DNA of 64,000 bases from Chaetomium olivaceum (Eukaryota; Ascomycota; Sordariomycetes; Sordariales; Chaetomiaceae). The notes beneath the pieces were generated by a model. It saw nothing but the letters and a program-made list of their open reading frames with translations, ran no database searches and was not told the DNA's origin. The stretch lies in the NCBI GenBank assembly GCA_039881045.1, contig JAYWVB010000074.1, positions 1 to 64,000 of the forward strand. Reading direction: 5' to 3'. Every line of letters begins with the position of its first letter. Within the stretch, counting starts at the first letter, position 1. Below, in pieces: positions 11,454 through 20,824 of this stretch. A program made the translations under genes and the position numbers.

Positions 11454-12706
11454 CTACTCTTTTAACTCTTCGTCGTCCGACGTCATCTGCTCAGATGAGC
11501 TGTCATCCACATCAACTAAGTCTTCGATTTTAGGGAGCCTGGGTTGCGATCTTTTCACCTGCGCTCGGGCTGGGAGGTCGGGACGCTTTGGGGGGAGGAG
11601 AGGGCATTCCGAAACCCAGCAGCCGTCCCTACCACAACGTAGACATCGTTTTTCCTTACGGCGCAGCGCCATCTCCCTCTCATCGACCCACTTCGCTCGT
11701 TTGCCTGCTAATTCCTTGTTCTGGCGCTGGACTGCCTTGCTGATCTTCGTAGGCTCCCAGTCCATCGCGTCCGGGGAAACGGCGCGGGGAGGGGGCGTTT
11801 TAGCTCTGGCTTGGGCCTCTCTCTGGGCGTTCTGCCAGGAGCTCTGCCGCTGGGAGAAAACGCGGAACTCGTCAAGGTTGGCGCCCAGGTCGTGGAGAGC
11901 GCGTACATATTTATGGTACTCCTCGGGCATATTGAGCTGGCTCTTGAGCTCCTTCCGCATTTCCTTGTTGAGTGACTTCTTGAGATAGCTGATCTTGACC
12001 GCCGATGTCCAGCCAGCTCCACCCGCATCGGCTAGCTCCTTTTCAAATTTGGGCAAGAATGAAGCAAACGACTCTCTGTCTCCTTGGGTCATCGAACCCA
12101 GCCTGTCAAGGGCCTTCTGGGAGAGGTTTGGGTCCGAGTAGCAGGTAGCCAGGTAGCGTAAAAACTCGAAAGGCTCGGTAGTTCCGTTCTGTTTGCAATG
12201 TTCATAAAAGGCTGCAGCCATTGCCTGGGGTCCGTCTGTGAGACGGGCAAAGATGTAGGAGAACTGATCCCTTTCAGTCCCGATTGCTGGACCGTCGGCC
12301 TCCAGCTTACTTTCCATCTCTTGCTTCCATGTACGGAATTTCCTCCGGGTCCCATCGAAACGAGGAGGGTCTGGCAACGTCGGTCTTTTTTTTGTCTGAC
12401 CAGTTGACGCGGGCATTGCAGGGGGGGTAGAGGCGCTTGGGGAGCTAGGTCGGCTGGCAAAGGTGATCGCGGGGTATTTCCTCCTGGAGTTGTGCGGAGA
12501 GAGGCAAGACTCGCTTGTAGGGCTTTGATGTGCGCCTGGTTTTCCTCTCGTTCTTGGGCTTGGCGCGCTTCCATCTCAGCGAACCGCCGGGTCTGTTCCG
12601 ACTGTCCGGTTTGGATCGTCTCCAGCTGCGTGGTGAGGAGCTGCACCAGCCGAGCCAACTGGGAAGTCTCCTGTCCGTCCGTCATTGCGTCGTCGTTTCC
12701 GGACAT
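11454..12706 (-). CDS. gag: Chromovirus Gag polyprotein, with a one-base frame change
   Basis: The N-terminal block from ATG 12706 is a coiled coil (QTRRFAEMEARQAQEREENQ) in one frame. The capsid and nucleocapsid block (RFDGTRRKFRTWKQEM onward) is in another and ends at 11454. The frames meet in a seven-base C run (minus strand; 12421-12427). A one-base length change there would give a single Gag of roughly 415 residues. The nucleocapsid zinc knuckle reads CLRCGRDGCWVSEC, so the usual CX2CX4HX4C histidine is a cysteine. Gag packages the element RNA. Pol begins in another frame about 45 nt beyond the Gag stop, with stop codons on both sides, so a simple ribosomal frameshift cannot join them. 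Confidence 0.85.
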
Positions 12707-13186
12707 CCTGTCCGGGATGTTTGTTGAGCTAGGGATGCTATACCTCTAGGTCTCGTTCGTGGTGTGCCTCGCTCAATGGAGGACTTCTCGTCGTGTTCCG
12801 GTCGTGTCTGGCTACTCGGCTCCCTTGGGCACGAGATTTTCGCCCTTGTGACGTAACGGTTGGAAATGTGGGATTCGTTACCCTCCTGTGCCGCCGAAGC
12901 TCACAGCCCGGGTGTTACTCCGTTGCCTCGTTGACAACGCGAGCCTCTTCGTTCTCGACTGTCCACGTGAGGAGGACAGGAGTTGCTTCGTTAGCTCAAC
13001 CGGTTGGTGCCGGTATCTTGCTCTTCGCTCAACCGGTCGATCTCGCCGGTGTCTTGCGGAACCGTAGTGCCTCGCTCGATGCAAGGGCTTTCGCTAATGT
13101 CTCGTTGAACCGTGGGTGTCTTGCCGCCTCGTTGACGACACAGACCTTCTCTGAAATCAACAACAGAAGAAGGAAGCTTAGTGTAA
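12707..13186 (-). other. Chromovirus leader between 5' LTR and gag
   Basis: About 480 nt with no supported coding capacity. It contains several copies of a CTCAACCGGT-like motif (plus orientation, about 12995-13040) and ends at the self-priming site. It probably holds the RNA packaging signals. Confidence 0.5.
13174..13185 (-). other. Putative self-priming primer binding site
   Basis: One base inside the 5' LTR, the minus strand reads TACACTAAGCTT. This is the exact reverse complement of AAGCTTAGTGTA within the LTR (13248-13237). A fold-back between the RNA 5' end and this site would match the self-priming used by the Tf1/sushi group of chromoviruses, instead of tRNA priming. The mechanism is inferred from position and complementarity only. 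Confidence 0.6.
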
Positions 13187-13452
13187 TGTAACGGTCCCAG
13201 GAGTATATTGCAACTAGCTGGTGACGACTCTACGAGTACACTAAGCTTGAAGAAGAAAAGGAAAGATGAGAGAGTCTGGCAGCTCGTGGGGCTGCTTTAT
13301 GATCGTGAGTGCGGTGGCCCGAGCGCATTGCTAGAATGTTCGGTGCGCTGTGGGGCAACTGGGAATAGCTTCATCCAGGGGTTCGGTGGACCGTGCTTGT
13401 ACGTGAGCTGGCCGAGGGTTACCGAGGCCCACCTCGGGCACAGCCCGTTACA
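13187..13452 (-). repeat. 5' LTR of the chromovirus
   Basis: 266 bp, apparently identical to 7234-7499. It is upstream of gag on the minus strand and should contain the promoter. The 12-nt segment 13248-13237 (minus) is complementary to the segment just inside the LTR, so transcription may start near 13248 if the element self-primes. Confidence 0.95.
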
Positions 13453-13457
13453 TCGAC
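13453..13457. repeat. Target site duplication, right copy (TCGAC)
   Basis: Matches 7229-7233 exactly and lies directly after the end of the upstream LTR. Confidence 0.9.
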
Positions 13458-14421
13458 AATGTGGAAAGCTATAATTCGCAGGGTTTCCGCGCACACCACA
13501 CCCCATGTAAGCACGCATCCAGCTTGTGGAACATGGCACAACCGGGTTGTTACCGTACGCACCCACTAAACCCCTTTGCAAACCAGACTATGATACCGTA
13601 AACCATCGCAATTCGTTCACGGAGGAGACCAGTCCTAATAGGAGCCCTGACAGTATGTGGACCCCGGCAAGTGATTCGACAAATCCTCCGGGTCGACTCC
13701 CATGTCGGGGAATCAGACTGTTGCGCCGCCCACAGATCCGGCGGAAGAAGGAGTCGTCGCGTTAGTTACAGGCCCTTTGCCCCATCGACAAGCGCAAGAA
13801 TACTGTGATCAGCCGGGGCTCAAAACTTCGATAACGGGTGCTGAAGGAGGGTCGGGGCCCGCCGTGGATCATCCAGAGGCAGCGGTTGCTATCCCCACTA
13901 TCCCCTCGGTTGACGACTACATATTGCCCGAGCCAACGAGCTACTTCCCATCGCAGACGATGTTCGATGCACCGACCGCCCAGGATCTCGACGAAGACGA
14001 ACTGGAGCGATTCTTCCGTCTTGGACCCATTGCTACGGATCCGAGTCAACCACACCGAGCGGACCTATGTCAGGCTAGCCGAGCCGCAGCAATCTCCGAC
14101 CCCGGTTCCCTGCCTCAATTCACTGAAACTATTACCGCGGTTGAGCCGCCGGCGCCAGCTTGCAGCTCATGCGGCCACACACCGAAGTGCACCTGCCGGT
14201 TGAGGAAGAGAGTCGCCGACCTGCGCAGTGAGAACGAATCCCTCTGGGCTGAGAAGGAGAAGATGCGGGCCTCACTGGATGGGCAGCGGCAGATGTTGGA
14301 AAGCCAAGATGAATTTTTGCAGGTCATGGAGGACAAGGGCATGGTACCGGCCGAGGCAATGGGGCGGCTGTGGAGTCATCAGGATCGGATGAGGGCGGTA
14401 GTTATGGCGCATCGTTTATGA

Positions 14422-15298
14422 TGGGTTTTGGAGGGCTTGGGGCTTTGGCTGATGGCGAGGGGTGTGATAAGTTTAAGGGGAACATGTTGGTTATTGCATG
14501 ATTGGGTGCAAGAGGTGCTCTGATATGGGACGGAGCTTGATCTGCAGCAGGTATTTATGTAAGGTACCCTGATTGTGCTGAGTAGACCATGGGCCGCTCA
14601 GAGTCGTTGCGGCGGTGGACACGGTCTAGAAATGCAAATACTCACACCAGATAAGGTACAGGCAGGCTATCATCAGTCGGGCTACTGTAGCCCTGACAAG
14701 ATGCGGGCGCATGCCGGATTATGCCCTTAGTTACTCACATGAAGCAGGGATGTCACCCAAGCCTGGATTCAGAGGCGGTAACCGCGAATCTGACCCAAGG
14801 TCTACATTTTTCCTGCTTTCACAACCTGCGGCCGGGTACGTGATCACCCTGCAATCAATACGATCGCCACCTCGACCCCCTGTTTTGCTTCTAGAACACT
14901 TCATCCGGCCATTTCTTTTACCCCGCGCACCGAAAACTCAGCCGCTGGGTTGTAAAGACACACGAACCGATGTATCCACAGACCTAGGAAAATAAGGTAC
15001 GGGACGGGATCCAATATGCCCAAGGGATGTAGTTGGTCTGAGATTACCGATATCTGTGACAATCTTGGAGGGGAGAGGTCCAATGGTAGCACTGATTAGA
15101 ATACCAATCTAGGAGTAATTTAAATTAGACGACGGGAGTCAGCACCGCAGAAGCGGCATATGGGAGGTGGCGGCTAGTGGGAGCGCCCCAGCGCGGCGTC
15201 CCTAAAAGCCGTGAACCACCCTAGACGGTCATTGCTCATGTTAGTGTCGATATTGACAAACGTTCTGCCTTTCGAAGCCCAACATAATTTTGTCAACA
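14422..15298. other. Intergenic region, no gene seen
   Basis: Contains only short unsupported ORFs. It separates the 3' end of the zinc-finger gene from the DUF1996 gene and presumably carries the latter's promoter. Confidence 0.4.
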
Positions 15299-16578
15299 AT
15301 GCAGTGGAAAGCTCTCGCCCTAGCTCTTCTCATAGAGCATGGCTACAGCCAGGGGTTGCCGGTGCCATCCGGGATACCAGCCATGCTGCGTTTCCAGTGC
15401 TCGCAGCTAGTCATCGAACGTCTAGATCCCCTGGTTAGTCCCGGCTCCATACCCTCACCGCATCTCCACCAGATTGTCGGGGGCAACTCGTTCAATGCGA
15501 CCATGGACCCGAGCACACACGATCTCGTTAAGGCCTCCACCTGCACCAGCTGCACCTTCACCGAAGACTTCTCCAACTACTGGACCGCAGTCCTCTACTT
15601 CCGGGCCCGAAACGGCACCTACAAGCGCGTACCACAACTCCCCAACCTCGGCCTAGGCGGCAACGGCGGCATCACCGTCTATTACATCCCTCCCCACGAC
15701 GGCAAAACCAAAGTGACCGCCTTTAAACCGGGTTTTCGGATGCTCGTGGGCGATGCCACCCTGAAGGAACCCGGCCAGGACCCCAAGGTTTGCCACCGCT
15801 GCATGCCCAAGGAGGGGACAACAGCAACCTAAACTGCGCCGCGCCGGACACACAGACCCTGCCCGCGGAGCCCTGTGTGGGTGGGATCCGTTCGGTGATT
15901 ACTTTCCCTACGTGCTGGGATGGCGTGAACACGGATACCCCGGATCATAAGAGCCATGTCGCCTATCCCAACGGGACGTTTGATACCAACCGGGACGGTG
16001 GGGTCTGCCCGGAGACACACCCGGTAAAGATTCCCCAGGTTATGCTGGAGACTATTTGGGATGTAAGTTTACTAGGTTCTTGAACCTTACTCCCCGCTCG
16101 GCTGGCAATAGGCCGGTGATACTAGCAGAGGGGAGAGAGTCAATTTCTTTGCTGACTTCATCATAGACAACCCCCTTCAACGATAAGGAGATATGGCCCG
16201 AGGATGGCTCGCAGCCGTTTGTTTGGAGTACCAACGACAAGTGAGTCCCACTTACCAAAGGAAGGAGAGATTGGAGGTGGAGGGCTGTTGCTGACAAACC
16301 ATCCACAGGGACGGTTACACCCAGCACGGTGACTACGTGTTCGGCTGGAAGGATGACTCGCTCCAACGCGCGATGGATGCCCGTTGCACGGGTGATGTCT
16401 GCGACGTGTTGGAACACCAGACCTTTGACGAGTCTATAAAGTGCACACTTCCCCAGACAGTCGAGGACGATGTCAATGGATGTAAGTGACATCACAGAAG
16501 CAAATATTGCAGTGATCTTGAAAGTCTGACCATCTCGCAGGGGTCGCTAGTATCCCCGGCCAGAACATGGTTGACTGA
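15299..16578 (+). CDS. Secreted DUF1996-family protein
   Basis: ATG at 15299 starts a signal peptide (MQWKALALALL). The mature part opens with MLRFQCSQLVIERLDPLV and HLHQIVGGNSFN, the hallmark of fungal DUF1996 proteins. Later landmarks are GIRSVITFPTCWDG, DGSQPFVWS and HGDYVFGWKDDSLQRAMDA. Exons: 15299-16062, 16167-16240, 16309-16481 and 16541-16578, all with standard splice sites. The reading frame changes by one base near the GGAGGGG stretch at 15811-15817. Adding one G would give a continuous 349-residue protein, so a homopolymer error is the simplest reading, with a true frameshift as the alternative. The function of DUF1996 is not established; proteins of this family are extracellular. 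Confidence 0.85.
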
Positions 16579-16878
16579 TAAGTGTGTGCGTATGGGGGCG
16601 TGGAGTATGGTGGGAGTGGCAGTGTCAGACAGATGAGAGTTGAGCCGTGGACTTCAACAGCCATTTTCTATTACAACCTAATGATACGTTTCGGTCTGGA
16701 GGTTATACTAACAGGAAGAGTCCTTTGCCACTTGCAAAAAAGGGAACACGCGATGACTGACCAACTATGCATCCAGTTGCTAACAACATTTTTATCCCTC
16801 GCCCAAAACCGTAATAGGTCCTCAGGGGTTCCTCCGTTAATGCGTTACGTGCTTCAGAACACGATACTCAGAACTCAG

Positions 16879-17685
16879 CTAAGAATCGTCCCCCGGGAGA
16901 TACACAGACATCTGCAGGCCACCAGAATACGGCACTTCGGTCGTCTTGAAGCTGTTGGCGGGGTCATGGATATAGTTCAGATATTCCCCGTACAAGGCCC
17001 GAGCCATCTTCGTGTTGTCGGCTAGAACGACTGCTCCCTTCTTGAGCCGGGGCTGGACGATCTTGAGCGTAGGGAGCGCCATGGGAGTCCAAACTACATC
17101 AGGTCAGTCCCAATCTCACACAAGCGAAAACAAAGAGAGAAACTCACTATCAAGCAGCAGAAAGTCAACCTGCTCCGGCATATCATCCCTGTTCAGCGTC
17201 TCCAACAAATCACCTTCCCGCAACTCAATCACCCCAGCCACCTTATCCCCCGCCTCGGCCCAATGCTCTCTCGCACGCGCCGCCTTAGTCGGCTCCTTTT
17301 CCGTCGCCACCACCCTCCCACTTACACTCTCTCCCCTCGCCTTCCGATCCGCCACATTTTGCCCCACCGCCAACGCCAAATAAATGGTCGAAACCCCAAA
17401 ACTGGTCCCCGCCTCGACGATATTCAGCGCACCTGACGAGCGCGCCAGCAGGTACACGAAGTGGCACTTGTCTTCTTCGAGGGCGACGAACTTGTCGCGC
17501 ATGTGGTCGTCGGCGGAAGCGGTCCAGGTGGTGGAAAAGAGGTAGAAGGCGAGGGTGCGCCGGAGGTAGAACCAGTACTGGGAGAGGGTGTTTTCTTGGG
17601 CGGCCGAGGCGGCGTGCAGTCGCTTGAGGAGGGCGTGGATGCGCGCGCTGGCCGGGATGGCGAGGGTGGCGGGTGTCGGTGCCAT
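16879..17685 (-). CDS. SAM-dependent O-methyltransferase (family 3, caffeoyl-CoA-type)
   Basis: Exons 17685-17148 and 17093-16879 are joined by a 54-nt GTGAGT...TAG intron, giving 250 residues. The SAM-binding motif I is VEAGTSFGVSTIYLA. An acidic motif (GRVVATEKEP) and the metal/substrate-side segment LLLDIWTPMALP, which spans the intron, follow. These are the features of cation-dependent class I O-methyltransferases. No signal peptide, so it should be cytosolic. The acceptor substrate cannot be told from sequence. It lies tail to tail with the DUF1996 gene. Frame and splice phase are fully consistent, so the gene looks intact. Confidence 0.88.
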
Positions 17686-18736
17686 GGTATGAGAGTGATG
17701 ATTGATGATGTGGTTTTTGAAGTGGGAATTTGGTTAGGACTGCGTTGTTGGAAGGGTTATTGGTAGGAGAGAAAAACCTCTTGATTTGGAGACATAGCAG
17801 AGGGGGCGGTTTCACCATATATCTGTACTAGGTATCAAACGTCACCGCATGGTTGAGTCACTCATCAGTCGCGGGCGAAAGAAGCCCCGTGTACTGTGCA
17901 ATCAATATGCTTTGGGGTCCTGTATTATCCGAGTCCCGCAGCGCGCCCTTGTACCGAACCCTGGTACATGGCATCAACCGAGAGTCAGAGGTGAGGGGTT
18001 GGCCGTGGCGCTCGACCATCGTTATCGTATCTCCGCGCCGAGGCCGAAGGAGCATTGTGCCATTGCGCCACTCAGCAGCTGTTGTAGTCCGTTGCCAAAT
18101 TAGGTATTATTACCCCAATTCGATTAACTTCCCTGAGTCGCATCACCTTCATTGAACAGGACGACCAAACATGCGGAAAAGTACCTAGACTTAGACAACA
18201 ATTTGAAGTTGAGATAGAGATGGTTCCTGACGAAGAAGTGTACATATAAACCTCTATCACGGGGTTAATCTAGTAATATCAACGGGACATCATGGTGGCA
18301 AGACAAGAGCAACGAACTGTGCGGGACTCTGTGCTGTGACGATGCTCTTTGGCCAACCACGGGCCATCAGTCCAGCTGTTCCAGAACACCTCAGTGGTTG
18401 ACTTGTGCAAGGCAAGACGGGAGCGAACAGCACTGCGTTGCCCCACAACTGTGTAGGACATAACTACCTAGGTACCTTCCAGGTTGCATACTTCAGTCAT
18501 CATGGTGCCGACAAAGAGCGGGTCGGCAGTCGCGTTGGTTTTGCGGCCATAACAAAAGAATCTCTAACTCTTCCAGCAATCGGCATGGACACCTCGCTCT
18601 CACCAAACATGGCAGTCCAAGTTGGTGGCGAGGGCGATGATTTTCTCGTTCGACGCGGGATCAATCGCATCCCACCACCCTACCTATTCCCCCTTGTCGG
18701 AGCCCACCCCAGGGTTGCCTTATCGCTGGTTACTAG
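17686..18736. other. Intergenic region; may include the first exon of the next gene
   Basis: Only short ORFs are seen, plus a TACCTAGGTA palindrome at about 18466-18476. The peptidase gene that follows lacks a visible start in its first clear exon, so an upstream exon (for instance around 18580-18690) is likely but not resolved. Confidence 0.35.
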
Positions 18737-20300
18737 CGCGGAACTCGATCATCTTTATATACCGCATTCGATTGCGATGATACCGAAGATACATTCCGTG
18801 GCGAACTGCGGAAGGCCGTAGAGCGGACAAAGTCGGACGTGCTGACCTCCCTCTGCGGTTATCGTATCGGTTTCGAAGGGGAGAGCAGCGAGGCCGCCGA
18901 GCTGACCTTATTGGTCACGGTTATCCCGGGCTCACTGAGTCAACCAGAAGCCATTGAGCTCATCACGAACCTGGAGACTGTCCTGAAGAGGTGAGCCCTT
19001 CCCTTCCCTGCCCAACCCTGTATCCAATCCCAATTCATGCTCCTGATCCGCTGCTGACTCCCGTCCAGCTATGATGAACGACTCGGCGACATCGCTATCG
19101 AAATTGCGGAACAGGTCATTGTCCTGGCCGCCGACGGAACAAGCGAGGCTGACAATCGATATCCAGCCCGCGGCAACGACGTTCTATCATATCAAGCACC
19201 GCCCCTCCCAGGTGCGAGCATTGGTTTTGAGGGTAGCATGGATGGCCCGGGCACACTGGGCGCCTTTGTGGGCATCACGGTGGGCAGCATGCCGACTCAA
19301 TACTTTGGCATGACGTGCAGCCATGTTCTCTCCCGTGAGTGTTGTCCATCCGGATTCCGCAACCCAGCATTCCAGTGTAGCAACGACGGTAAAGCTAACA
19401 CACCCAATCCGCCAGCTTACAAGGCCCCAACCGAACCTAGCCAGAGAGATACAGCTGTGGTTTGTCCAGCGGACAGAGACAACATCCACTGGGGCCAGGA
19501 ATCCCGGAACATCCTAAACTTTCCCCGCGCTGCACCTGCTCGGGTACAAGAGGCAGAAGCTCAGAGACTCCGCGCCCTGAAGTTTCAGCGTGCTGTTAGC
19601 ACCATGTACGCATCTTCGGGGGTACAAGCAAGCTTGGAGGGTCACTGGCTGCTGGACTGGGCTCTGTTTTCCCTTCATCCAAGACGGTTCCCGACATTCG
19701 AAAACTTGAACAACGTAGGTCTCCGCTTTCTTTTTTCTTTTTTTGTCCAAGGAGGAAAATAGTCATCTGACATGGTAGCAACAGATCCCTTCGGATGAGA
19801 GTAGACAGACGTTTGAGGACGACATCATGAGCAGTCTAACCACCCGCGACGTGGAGGAGGTGGACTGGGAGCCTCGGAGTACACGTCGCTATATAGCTAC
19901 TGATGATTTGACAGAGGAAGTCAGGAAGGATATGCGTGTATTCAAGGTTGGCCGCACGACGGGGTGCACAACCGGCTATCTCCACAGCATTGACCCGAGT
20001 GTCACGGTTGACTATCCCATGGTCGGGGCTGATGGCGGGAAGGTTTCGACTCCAGTAAAGGGCAAAGCAATCGCTGTCGTTGCCAATCCGACTTACCCTT
20101 TGTTTGCCAACCGCGGCGACTCAGGCTCGCTCGTTTTCAACGGCCATGCCGAGGCTGTCGGCATTATTCTCGCTGTCCGCAACAGGTCGGCTACATACGG
20201 GGTCACATACATCTCACCCTTTGGTTCAACCATCAACCACATGCAAGAAATGATACAAGGCACTGTCGGCAGCGAAAATGTGGAGATCGAGCTCCTATGA
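18737..20300 (+). CDS. Trypsin-fold serine peptidase-like protein (5'-incomplete model)
   Basis: Exons 18737-18990, 19069-19334, 19416-19714 and 19785-20300 join in phase through introns of 70-81 nt with GTGAGC, GTGAGT and GTAGGT donors. The first visible exon follows a TAG acceptor, so the true start is upstream and unknown. Candidate catalytic residues are His in FGMTCSHVLS, Asp in GHWLLDWALF and Ser in NRGDSGSLVF. A KVGRTTGCTTG segment precedes the GDSG, an order seen in Ssy5-like (S64) and related intracellular trypsin-fold proteins. No signal peptide or membrane segment is seen. Proteolytic activity is plausible because the triad looks complete, but the family assignment is tentative. 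Confidence 0.7.
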
Positions 20301-20824
20301 TGTTGGTAGCTGTTGAGTTATAGTGGATAGCCGCCCTATCAATGAATGGTCTTTCACGCATGTCTGGTTAACACTCTAGTCGATTTCCCTGACTATCGGC
20401 TATCGGTTGGGAACAGCCCCCTCGCCCCCTGCTGTGATGGTAGATTTGCCCCAAGGCATCAACAACTCCGGTAGTCCACAAAAGGGCCGGCATCCATCAT
20501 GGCAATCCTCTAGGCAGAACTGGACGGCCAACGCACCCTCTCCCAGAACTGGGAATGAAAACGGCAACTACGTATACCCAGATTGGTCTCATACAACGGC
20601 GACTGCCACCATCTCAAGGCTTACTTCAAGCTTTGGTCGGAGGCCAGTGTGTTGAGACAGGAGACAGGGAACGAGGTTGGTCTCAGTTCAGGCACGATGC
20701 TATTAATCAGTAGTAGGTACCAGAACAAATATAGGTGCGTGCCCGATCCAGCTGAGTCCCATTGTCTCTACGTTAAATATCCATAAATTCCCAAAGTGGA
20801 GTGGAGGTGTGTTCCGTTCCACAA
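20301..20824. other. Convergent intergenic region
   Basis: Lies between the 3' ends of two converging genes. Nothing beyond short unsupported ORFs. Confidence 0.4.

Larger units (their letters stand above)
7234..13452 (-). mobile_element. Complete Ty3/gypsy chromovirus (LTR retrotransposon), 6219 bp
   Basis: Two 266-bp LTRs bound the element (7234-7499 and 13187-13452). Both begin TGTAACGG and end CCGTTACA, and by eye they are identical. The host target TCGAC is present on both sides (7229-7233, 13453-13457), the 5-bp duplication expected for this superfamily. Coding runs on the minus strand: 5' LTR, leader, gag, pol (protease, RT, RNase H, integrase, two chromodomains), polypurine tract, 3' LTR. 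Identical LTRs and an intact 1290-codon pol ORF point to a recent insertion. The only visible damage is a one-base frame change inside gag. Confidence 0.95.
5053..14421 (+). pseudogene. Fungal C2H2-type zinc-finger protein gene interrupted by an LTR retrotransposon
   Basis: Exon A runs to 5906; its first ATG is 5131, but an acceptor at 5052 makes an earlier start possible. It contains two tandem copies of an 84-residue unit (5269-5520 and 5521-5772). A GTATGT intron at 5907 ends at 5947 or 5962; both keep frame. The next exon is low-complexity, then has the Cys-rich segment YACPYQKRNPQQ and FCGMPHGSKRGFGWN, and ends at a GTGAGC donor near 6787. The following exon (about 6988-7233) has the HRQHLLESHGLDHHC finger followed by CW and C-H pairs, and a QIAQLKAERISRQ helix. 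Coding is broken after codon GAC 7231-7233 by the element and resumes in frame at 13458. A coiled-coil C-terminus (LRKRVADLRSENESLWAEKE) ends at 14421. Two joins (near 6787 and 13590-13702) are not in phase and need an intron or indel. With the 6.2-kb insertion it should give no full-length product. It was probably nuclear and DNA-binding. Confidence 0.65.

Noticed and set aside
12421..12427. Programmed ribosomal frameshift in gag
   Set aside because: Possible at a C7 run, but the same kind of one-base break occurs in a dozen host genes, so an indel or read error is the simpler reading.
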